Assembly: GCA_025451715.1 (NCBI GenBank)
Contig: JANWJY010000164.1
Span: 1 to 11,718, forward strand
From: Fimbriimonadaceae bacterium
GTDB lineage: Bacteria > Armatimonadota > Fimbriimonadia > Fimbriimonadales > Fimbriimonadaceae
DNA: 11,718 nucleotides
Reading direction: 5' to 3'
The translations under genes and the position numbers were made by a program. The notes below the pieces were generated by a model. The model did not search any database. It saw only the letters and a program-made list of their open reading frames with translations, and was not told where the DNA came from. The stretch's first letter is position 1. Each line of letters begins with the position of its first letter. This document shows positions 5,108 through 11,718 of this stretch, piece by piece.

Positions 5108-6340
5108 ATGACCGCCGAGACCGTCGCAGTCGGCACCGAGATCCTTCTCGGTGACATTGTCGACACGAACAGCGCCGAACTGGGCAAGGTCCTCGCCGAG
5201 TTCGGCGTTCTTCATTTGCACCGGCAGACCGTCGGCGACAACTGGAAGCGGCTCGCCGACGCTCTCAAGACCGCGCTCTCCCGCTCCGACATCGTGTTCA
5301 CGATCGGCGGCCTCGGCCCCACACAGGACGACGTGACCCGAGACGGCATCTCGTCGGCACTTCGCGACCAGCTCATCCACGACCCGCTCATCGAGGAGGC
5401 GATCCGCGAAAAGCTGGAGTCGCGGCGGATCCCCTGGGTTGAGAGCCAGGCGCGACAGGCGATGCGGCCCGCGAGCGCGGAAGTGATCGCCAATCCCAAC
5501 GGTACCGCGCCGGGGCTGATCTGCCGCAAGGACGGGAAGGTCGTTGTCGCGATGCCCGGCCCGCGGCTCGAGTTCCTCCCGATGCTCCTCGGGCCGGTTA
5601 GCGACTACCTACGGTCCGTCTCCGACGGAGTGATCTACTCGACGACGGTGAAAATCGTCGGGATGGGAGAGAGCATCGTCGAGAACAAGATCAAGGAACT
5701 GATGGAGGGCGAAGACCCGACCGTCGCGCCGTACGCAAAGACCGGCGAGGTCCACCTTCGCGTCACCTCGCGCGCCGCATCGAAAGAGGACGCAGAGGAG
5801 AAAGTCTCGCCAGTCGTCGCGCAGATCAAATCGCGGCTTGGCGAGGTCGTTTACGGGTTCGACGACGACACCCTCGAATCGGCTGTGCTCGCCGTGCTCC
5901 GTGGTCGCAGCGAGACCCTCGCGGTTGCGGAGAGCTGCACCGGCGGCGGACTGGGCGAGCGGATCACATCGGTCCCTGGCTCTTCCGACGTGTTCCTCGG
6001 CGGCGTCGTCTCGTACAGCAACGCGCTCAAAGTCTCGATGCTCGGCGTCTCGGAAAAGACGATCGCAGAGCACGGCGCGGTGAGCGAAGAGTGCGCGCGG
6101 GAGATGGCCGAAGGGATCATCGAGAAGTCGGGCGCGACTTGGGGAGTCTCGGTCACCGGGGTCGCCGGACCCGACGGCGGGACCGTTGAAAAGCCGGTCG
6201 GTCTCGTCTTCACCGCCGTCTCCGGCACCGGAGGAACGACTATCGAGCGCAACGTCTTCCCGGGAACCCGAGAAGCGATCCGCGAACGCAGCGTAAAGTG
6301 GGCGTTGCTGCAGCTTCGCAAACGAACCCTCGCCGAATAG
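5108..6340 (+). CDS. cinA: CinA family protein (MoCF domain + nicotinamide-nucleotide amidase domain)
   Basis: The 410-residue product has the full two-domain CinA layout. The N-terminal MoCF/COG1058 domain carries GTEILLGDIVDTNSAELG (9-26), TIGGLGPTQDDVTRDG (65-80) and AMPGPRLEF (148-156). The C-terminal PncC domain carries AESCTGGGLGERITSVPGSS (274-293), GAVSEECAREMA (323-334) and TGVAGPDGG (350-358). In characterised relatives the C-terminal domain deamidates nicotinamide mononucleotide to nicotinate mononucleotide in pyridine-nucleotide salvage, and the N-terminal domain hydrolyses ADP-ribose or related dinucleotides. The name comes from competence induction in some bacteria; the TfoX-like gene in this window does not prove such a role. 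No strong Shine-Dalgarno site is seen. The gene follows the secreted-protein gene by 14 bases and is probably co-transcribed with it. Confidence 0.95.
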   Translation: MTAETVAVGTEILLGDIVDTNSAELGKVLAEFGVLHLHRQTVGDNWKRLADALKTALSRSDIVFTIGGLGPTQDDVTRDGISSALRDQLIHDPLIEEAIREKLESRRIPWVESQARQAMRPASAEVIANPNGTAPGLICRKDGKVVVAMPGPRLEFLPMLLGPVSDYLRSVSDGVIYSTTVKIVGMGESIVENKIKELMEGEDPTVAPYAKTGEVHLRVTSRAASKEDAEEKVSPVVAQIKSRLGEVVYGFDDDTLESAVLAVLRGRSETLAVAESCTGGGLGERITSVPGSSDVFLGGVVSYSNALKVSMLGVSEKTIAEHGAVSEECAREMAEGIIEKSGATWGVSVTGVAGPDGGTVEKPVGLVFTAVSGTGGTTIERNVFPGTREAIRERSVKWALLQLRKRTLAE

Positions 6341-6375
6341 GAACGGGGAGTGTGCTGCTCCTGCTCCTATTCCTA
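6338..6375. terminator. Imperfect stem-loop in the cinA / S9 peptidase convergent gap
   Basis: TAGGAA (6338-6343, containing the cinA stop) can pair with TTCCTA (6370-6375), with further imperfect GGGGAG/CTCC pairing inside. It lies in the 40-base gap between convergent genes and could stop transcription from both sides. There is no long T run, so support is limited. Confidence 0.3.
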
Positions 6376-6380
6376 CTCTG

Positions 6381-8507
6381 TCACTTCCGCGGCGCAGTCA
6401 GCACAAGCCGCTCGACGAAGAACTCCATCGTGCGGTTGAAGTTCAGGCCCGTGTGGCCCTGGTCCGGGCCGATCTGCACCTCGTAGTACTTGCCGGCACG
6501 GTTCAACGCCTGCACGAGCTGCAGCGTGTTCGATGGGTGCACGTTGTTGTCCGCCGTGCCGTAATAAAGCAGCAGCCACCCCTTGAGGTTGCGCGCGTAT
6601 TCCATCGCGTTTCCGGCCTTGTACCCCTCTGGGTTCGCGGCGGGCGTGCGCATGTAGCGCTCGGTGTAGATCGTGTCGTAGTTCTGCCAGTCCGTCACGC
6701 TGCTGCACGAGACCGCCGCGTGGAACAGCTCGGGGTACCGCAGAACGCACAGCGCCGACGAGTACCCGCCGTACGAAGTGCCCGTGATCCCGATCCGTTG
6801 TGCGTCGACGTAGGGAAGCTTGCCGATCTCCTTGACCGCCTCCGCGTGGTCGTCGATCTCGGTCGTGCCCATCTTCAGGTACATCGCGTCCATGAACGCC
6901 TTGCCGCGCCCGCTCGTGCCGCGACCAGCGAAGCTCCCGACGATGAAACCGTAGTTCGTCTGCTGCGAAGGCGTCGCGTACCTCTCCGAGTGGCCGCCAG
7001 ACTCCGGCCCGGCGTAGATGTTGATGATCACCGGGTACTTCTTGTTCGGGTCGAAGTCCGCAGGGAACTGCAGCGAGCCGTAGCACTTGGTCTTGCCGTC
7101 CGCCGCCGTGAACTCGATCCGCTGCGTCGGCTTGTAACCGAGCTTGATCGCGCCGCTGATGTCGCTCTCCGCGATCACCGACACGGCCTTGCCCGCCATG
7201 TCGCGCAGCGTGACGCGCGGCGGCATGTTGACCGTCTGCTCGGTGTCGACGAAGTAATCGCCGGTCGGCGAGAGGTCGACGTTGTGGTTGGTCGCCGGGT
7301 CTGTCGGCGTCACGTCGCCCGTGCCGTCCAGTCGGACGCGGTGGAACTGCAGCATGTACGGGTTGTTCGGCCCGGCGGCCATGTAGTACAAGAATCCGCC
7401 AACGAGATCGAGGCGAGTGACCGCCATCGCCTCGACGTTTCCTTTGGTCACCGCCGTCGTCGCGCCGGTCTTCAGGTCGACGATGTAAAAGTTGTCGAAC
7501 CCGTTGCGCGCGCTCTTCCAGAGCACTTTGCCCTTGTACTTCGGTGCCTTCTCGATGTTCGGGTCGGTGTCGAGGAAAGTGCGCTGCGGCGAGTTGTCGG
7601 TCCACGACGCCGGCCACTCCTCGCGCACGATCACCCGCCCCGCGCCGGTCGCGGGGTCCGCCGCGCAGAACTCCATCGTGTTCTGCCACCGGTTCGTTCG
7701 GTGGACGTAGAGCTCCTTTCCGTCGAGCGACCAACTCAGGCCGTAAACGTAGTGCCCGACCTCCTCGTCGAACGCACCCGGCCGCACGTTTACCTTCGTG
7801 CGCTTCTTGGTGTCGAAGTTGTACGTGTACACGTCGACCTCGGGGTTCGGCGCGCCCGCCTTCGGGTACGCCTCGACGTCGAGCGTGTTCTGGATCTTCG
7901 TCTCGCTCAAAGTGAGGTAGTAGTCCTTCGCCTGCCCGTCGTCGAAGCGGTAGAACCACACCGTCTTGCCGTCGGGCGACCAGCCCATCGCGGTGATCTG
8001 GTTGAGCTCCTCGCCGTACACCCAGCTCGCGCTGCCGAACTTGATCCGCTTGCCGACGTCGCCTTCTGTCGTAATCGCGCTCTCGTTCTTGCCGTCGGCG
8101 TCGCTCACCCAGAAGTTGCCGTCGCGGTAGAAAACGCGCTTCGTGCCGTCCGGGCTGAACTCCTCCGTGTACTGCCTGCCACGCTCGGGGCGCTGCCGCG
8201 AGGCGTTCCGATTGACCTGACCGTTCGGCCGGGCCGGTCCGCCGACGACGGGGGGCGCTGCGTCGAGCACCTTTTTGCTGCCGGTCTTGGCGTCGATCTC
8301 CGTCCACACGTCGCCGATCCGGTACGCCAAAGTCGTTCCGCTGGTCCACCGCGTCTGGACGCTCGCCAACTTCGACGCCTGCTGAATCTCGGTGCGCTTG
8401 GCGGCGGTCTTGGTGATGTCGATCATCCCGGCGAGCCGGTCCTGGCCAACGACGGCGCACGCACAGAGGGCGGCGAAGGTGAGGGCGGCAAGGCGGTTGC
8501 GGGTCAT
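6381..8507 (-). CDS. Secreted S9 family peptidase, dipeptidyl-peptidase IV type
   Basis: The 708-residue product begins with a signal peptide (about MTRNRLAALTFAALCACAVV). Residues about 45-470 form the DPPIV_N beta-propeller, with repeated FSPDG/WSPDGK-type blades (116-121, 176-181). SWVYGEEL (161-168) corresponds to the DWVYEEE motif whose two glutamates hold the substrate N-terminus; both aligned Glu remain (166-167). The C-terminal alpha/beta-hydrolase domain has GRGTSGRG, the nucleophile elbow GTSYGGYSS (S578), GTADNNVH (D653) and GPDQGHTG (H685), completing the Ser-Asp-His triad. It should cleave dipeptides from peptide N-termini, often after Pro or Ala, in the periplasm or outside the cell. 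A weak AGG precedes the ATG. It is the last gene of a minus-strand run, 18 bases after the DUF554 gene. Confidence 0.93.
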   Translation of the reverse strand: MTRNRLAALTFAALCACAVVGQDRLAGMIDITKTAAKRTEIQQASKLASVQTRWTSGTTLAYRIGDVWTEIDAKTGSKKVLDAAPPVVGGPARPNGQVNRNASRQRPERGRQYTEEFSPDGTKRVFYRDGNFWVSDADGKNESAITTEGDVGKRIKFGSASWVYGEELNQITAMGWSPDGKTVWFYRFDDGQAKDYYLTLSETKIQNTLDVEAYPKAGAPNPEVDVYTYNFDTKKRTKVNVRPGAFDEEVGHYVYGLSWSLDGKELYVHRTNRWQNTMEFCAADPATGAGRVIVREEWPASWTDNSPQRTFLDTDPNIEKAPKYKGKVLWKSARNGFDNFYIVDLKTGATTAVTKGNVEAMAVTRLDLVGGFLYYMAAGPNNPYMLQFHRVRLDGTGDVTPTDPATNHNVDLSPTGDYFVDTEQTVNMPPRVTLRDMAGKAVSVIAESDISGAIKLGYKPTQRIEFTAADGKTKCYGSLQFPADFDPNKKYPVIINIYAGPESGGHSERYATPSQQTNYGFIVGSFAGRGTSGRGKAFMDAMYLKMGTTEIDDHAEAVKEIGKLPYVDAQRIGITGTSYGGYSSALCVLRYPELFHAAVSCSSVTDWQNYDTIYTERYMRTPAANPEGYKAGNAMEYARNLKGWLLLYYGTADNNVHPSNTLQLVQALNRAGKYYEVQIGPDQGHTGLNFNRTMEFFVERLVLTAPRK

Positions 8508-8525
8508 GAGCCTATTTTGGCCGAG

Positions 8526-9260
8526 TCACGGCAGCTCGGTCGCGGTGCCCATCTGCTCTTTCTTGAGAAACAGCGGTGCGACGAGCGGCGCGATCGCGAG
8601 CGCGGGCAGGTAGATCTCGGTCCGCATGTCGTTCCTGATGCCCAGAAGGGTGATCGCGATCGCGAGCATGATCGCCCCGCCTGCGGCGGTCGCCTCTGCC
8701 GCGAGCTGCGGCTTTTCAGCGAGCGGGCGCAGCGGTCTCGCCAAGGCGGTGATGAGGCCCTGCACGACCAGCACGACCAGGGCGGAAGCGAGCACGCCAG
8801 CCCCGAGCGCCGCGGCGAAGAACACCGCGGCGATCCCGTCGAGCAGCGACTTGAACGCGAGCAGGTCGATGTTCCTTTCGAGCCCGTCCTTGATGCACCC
8901 GAGGAGCGTGAGTGGACCGACGCAGAAGAGCACGCTCGCGCTAATGAGACCCTCGTTGAAAGTGTCCCCGCCGCCGAGCGAGCCCCGCAGCCATTCGGCG
9001 AAGTTCGCGAGCCCGACGTCGATCCCGATCCACGCACCGATCAGCCCGCCCGATACGACCGCGATCGTGGGGATGAGCACGTTCTTGGTCTCGAGGAACA
9101 TCTTGACTCCCATGCACGCGACGATCAGCCCGATCCCGCTCAGCGCGACGGTCTTGAGGTCCTCCAGCATCAGCTCGCCGATACCGAGCCCTACGAGAGA
9201 GCCCACCAGCACGGCAAGTGTGTTGAGGAGCGTTCCGCGGAAGGGAAGGCGCGCAAGCAC
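8526..9260 (-). CDS. DUF554 integral membrane protein
   Basis: The 244-residue product is very hydrophobic, with about six or seven membrane segments (near 10-28, 38-56, 62-80, 104-122, 143-172, 190-208, 216-232). The family is recognised from the N-terminal GTLLNTLAVLVGSLVGLGIG (9-28), from FNEGLISASVLFCVGPLTLLG (101-121) followed by CIKDGL, and from KSLLDG (137-142). DUF554 proteins (YdfK/YqgA type) have no established biochemical role; transport or sensing would be speculation. The start is a GTG at 9258-9260, which leaves the conserved N-terminus intact. It has no Shine-Dalgarno site but has TAACGT seven bases upstream. It lies 22 bases after the PagL-like gene and 18 before the S9 peptidase. 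Confidence 0.88.
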   Translation of the reverse strand: MLARLPFRGTLLNTLAVLVGSLVGLGIGELMLEDLKTVALSGIGLIVACMGVKMFLETKNVLIPTIAVVSGGLIGAWIGIDVGLANFAEWLRGSLGGGDTFNEGLISASVLFCVGPLTLLGCIKDGLERNIDLLAFKSLLDGIAAVFFAAALGAGVLASALVVLVVQGLITALARPLRPLAEKPQLAAEATAAGGAIMLAIAITLLGIRNDMRTEIYLPALAIAPLVAPLFLKKEQMGTATELP

Positions 9261-9273
9261 GGGGGAGACGTTA
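9261..9273 (-). promoter_or_regulatory. Candidate -10 box for leaderless DUF554 transcript
   Basis: On the minus strand, TAACGT (9268-9273) is followed by the seven bases CTCCCCC and then the GTG start. This is the same TANNNT-N7-start layout as polA and the PagL-like gene. It sits in the 22-base gap, so DUF554 and the peptidase could have their own promoter besides read-through. No -35 box was identified. Confidence 0.3.
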
Positions 9274-9282
9274 CCCTCAGGG

Positions 9283-9840
9283 CTAGAACCGAAGTCCTAC
9301 GCGGACCTGGAGGAAATTGAGCCCTTCGTTGCCGCCGGCTGTGCCAGCGTTCGAGATATGGAAGTAGCGGAAGGAGAGCATGAGCTCCCTTTGATCGAAC
9401 GGGACGATGATCCCTATTCCTAGCATCGGCGTGGAGTTCCAGAGCGAGTCGATGTCGTGGGTCAGGCGGTTTGTGTACTGCAACCCCCAGCCTGCCTCCA
9501 CGAACGCGCGAGCCGACTTTGCGTACTTCTGGAAGTAGCGGCCGACGAAAAGCGCGCCGTAGTGATGCGAAGAATTCGGGCCTGCGACAAAGTCCGAGCC
9601 GCCTTTCGTAAACATGTAGTACGCCTCGACGTCGAGGTCAGCGTCGTAGCCCAAGAAGTGTAAGCGCGGTTCGCGGTGGCTCATTGACACCGCGTATAGC
9701 CCACCGCGCCGCGTGTCCTCGCTGCCGAGCCAGTCCTGGCCGAACAGTGCGCTCGCCGAAACGCTCCACTTGTGGCTCTGTGCGAGGGACATTGACGCCG
9801 CGATCGTGAGCAGGACGATTGCGGCGAAGCGGGGAAGCAC
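9283..9840 (-). CDS. PagL-like outer-membrane protein (acyloxyacyl hydrolase / lipid A 3-O-deacylase family)
   Basis: The 185-residue product has a signal peptide (about MLPRFAAIVLLTIAASMSLA), alternating beta-barrel strands and a C-terminal aromatic residue (F185), as in small outer-membrane barrels. The family mark is the C-terminal RYFHISNAGTAGGNEGLN (158-175), matching the PagL motif 'HxSNAG...N.G'. H161 and S163 align with the catalytic His and Ser of PagL from Pseudomonas. The third catalytic residue, Glu in that enzyme, aligns with N175 here, so activity is uncertain; many PagL-family members outside proteobacteria also deviate. If active it would remove the 3-O acyl chain of lipid A at the outer membrane. 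The start is GTG (9838-9840), with TATATT seven bases upstream and no Shine-Dalgarno site. It is first in the minus-strand run. Confidence 0.75.
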   Translation of the reverse strand: MLPRFAAIVLLTIAASMSLAQSHKWSVSASALFGQDWLGSEDTRRGGLYAVSMSHREPRLHFLGYDADLDVEAYYMFTKGGSDFVAGPNSSHHYGALFVGRYFQKYAKSARAFVEAGWGLQYTNRLTHDIDSLWNSTPMLGIGIIVPFDQRELMLSFRYFHISNAGTAGGNEGLNFLQVRVGLRF

Positions 9841-9853
9841 GAGCCCGAATATA
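9841..9853 (-). promoter_or_regulatory. Candidate leaderless promoter of the PagL-like gene
   Basis: Minus-strand TATATT (9848-9853) is five of six to the -10 consensus and is followed by seven bases and the GTG start, placing the predicted transcript start on the start codon. No ribosome binding site exists in the gap. It is divergent from the pyruvyl transferase gene. A -35 box is not evident. Confidence 0.45.
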
Positions 9854-9868
9854 CCAGCGGTGAGGCAG

Positions 9869-9882
9869 TAGACTCGGGCCGC
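9869..9882 (+). promoter_or_regulatory. Candidate -10 box before the pyruvyl transferase gene
   Basis: TAGACT (9869-9874) fits TANNNT and is followed by eight bases (CGGGCCGC) and the ATG. No Shine-Dalgarno site is present. Together with the minus-strand TATATT it would make the 42-base gap 9841-9882 a compact divergent leaderless promoter pair. Confidence 0.35.
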
Positions 9883-10939
9883 ATGGGCACCGCGCGGATC
9901 CTGCTCCTGATGGACAATCGGGGCGACTCGAACTGGGGCAGCCAGGCGACTACGACCGCGCTCGTCTCGCTATTGTCGTCGCGTTTTCCGGGAGCGGAGA
10001 TCCGTGGCGTGCCGCGTTCTGCGTGCCGTCCCGAGAACGGTCTCACGAGGTCGCTTGCGACTGCGCTTGTGCAAAGAGGCTCGCGTTGGGCGCTCGACGC
10101 CTTGACTCAGTCCTGGAGGCAGGACTTCGAGTGGGCAGACCTCGTCGTCGTGAACGGAGAGGGCACGCTCCACCCCCAGCCGCAGGCCTTGCGCTGGGTC
10201 TGCTCGGTCACACAGCTCGCGCGGCGACTGAAGAAGCCTTACTGGGTCGTCAACTGCTCGCTCAAGTGCCGCGGAGACAAGACCGAGCCGCTGTTTGCGG
10301 AGTTCCTCAAGGGCGCGGATCACGTCGCCGCTCGCGAACCCGTGTCGTACCGTGAGATGGTCGCGATCGGGGCGAACGCGGTGCAGGCGGCGGACTGCGC
10401 ATGGCTGACGCAGCCCGGTTCAGTCGAGCAGGCGCGCTCGATCCTCGCGAAAGCGGGGGTCGAAGGGAAGTTCGCGGTGATGACCGGCTCAGCGTCCGTG
10501 CACAAGTGGCCGGTCGAGCACCAGAAGGCCGTCGTGCAGACTCTGTGCGATCGTGGGATGAGCGTGTTGTACACGTATTCGGACCGCAAGGACGAACCGG
10601 TCTCGCGTGCGTTAGGCACAGAACACGTCGTCACTGATAGGGAATCGAGCTTCGCCCAGCTCACGACGATTCAATCGTTAGCTGAGATCGTCGTCGGTGG
10701 GCGGTTCCATCCGACGATCCTCGCCGCGCTTGTCGGGACGCCGTTCGTCGCGGTGCCGAGCAACACGCACAAGATGTCGGGGCTGATGGAGATGCTCGGT
10801 GCGCAGAAGTTGCTGTGCGACTTCTCATCGCTCGAAAAAGTGGTACCAACGATCAACAAGGTGCTCGACGAACGAGAGAAATGGTCGGCACAATTGTCAT
10901 CGAAAGCAAAGGAGATTGCTCCGCTCGCTCACCAGAACG

Positions 10940-10950
<11 letters not shown>
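9883..10950 (+). CDS. Polysaccharide pyruvyl transferase family protein (CsaB-like)
   Basis: The 355-residue product has the PF04230 layout. It opens with ILLLMDNRGDSNWGSQATTT (6-25), where the family has 'G..N.G..A'. Next come VVVNGEGTLHP (88-98) and, near the C-terminus, VVGGRFHPTILAALVGTPFV (270-289) followed by PSNTHKMSGLMEMLG (292-306), corresponding to the 'sgRlH...A...g.P' motif. Characterised members add ketal pyruvate from phosphoenolpyruvate to a sugar of a cell-wall polymer or exopolysaccharide; CsaB does this to the glycan that anchors S-layer proteins. The substrate here is unknown and no glycan genes are adjacent in the window. There is no signal peptide, so it acts in the cytosol. 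It is divergent from the PagL-like gene, and its last 11 bases overlap the convergent aconitase gene. Confidence 0.83.

Positions 10951-11718
<768 letters not shown>

Noticed and set aside
1390..6340. A natural-competence system from the TfoX-like protein and CinA
   Set aside because: The TfoX_N-only protein lacks the TfoX C-terminal domain, CinA is mainly an NAD-salvage enzyme, the two genes are far apart, and no com or pil gene is present.
6373..8460. Minus-strand 695-codon frame parallel to the peptidase
   Set aside because: It is an Arg/Gly/Asp-rich out-of-frame shadow of the peptidase gene and contains no domain.
6453..9320. Very long plus-strand open frame (955 codons) antisense to the S9 peptidase and DUF554 genes
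   Set aside because: The translation is rich in Arg, Val and Leu, matches no family, and spans two real genes with clear catalytic motifs on the other strand. Such open antisense frames are common in GC-rich coding DNA.

Overview
This is a GC-rich bacterial chromosomal window made mostly of housekeeping genes. No transposase, integrase, phage gene or CRISPR array is visible. The organism is probably a diderm: a PagL-like outer-membrane deacylase family protein is encoded, and several products carry Sec-type signal peptides. Gene content and style (a secreted DPP-IV-like S9 peptidase, DUF554, many small secreted proteins, few Shine-Dalgarno sites) would suit Armatimonadota or a neighbouring phylum. 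This assignment is a guess and no marker in the window proves it.

Layout, left part: the 5' nuclease domain of DNA polymerase I (polA, minus strand, running off the left edge) is divergent from a 19-cysteine cytosolic copper-storage protein (Csp3-like, plus). A short TfoX N-domain protein follows, ended by a perfect 15-bp hairpin. Next is a structured leader with an intrinsic-terminator-like hairpin directly against the start of pfkA (ATP-phosphofructokinase). pfkA overlaps a PfkB-family 1-phosphofructokinase (fruK-like) by four bases, so the two fructose-1,6-bisphosphate-forming kinases sit in one transcription unit. A tRNA-Leu(CAA) with encoded CCA and a terminator come next.

Middle: a textbook TTGACA-17-TATAGT promoter drives a long, A-rich, T-poor leader of about 280 nt. 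This precedes a secreted PrcB-like protein of unknown role with a Cys/His cluster, followed by cinA (MoCF domain plus nicotinamide-nucleotide amidase domain).

Right part: a minus-strand run reads PagL-like protein, then DUF554 membrane protein, then secreted dipeptidyl-peptidase-IV-like S9 peptidase, with 18-22 nt gaps; it converges on cinA. Divergent from the PagL-like gene is a polysaccharide pyruvyl transferase family gene, whose 3' end overlaps by 11 bp the 3' end of the convergent aconitase gene (acnA, minus, running off the right edge).

The window does not show one obvious new multi-gene system. The items most worth a second look are the pfkA leader, the A-rich leader with its secreted Cys/His protein, and a recurring TANNNT-N7/8-start arrangement without Shine-Dalgarno sites, which suggests leaderless transcripts for polA, DUF554, the PagL-like gene and the pyruvyl transferase gene.
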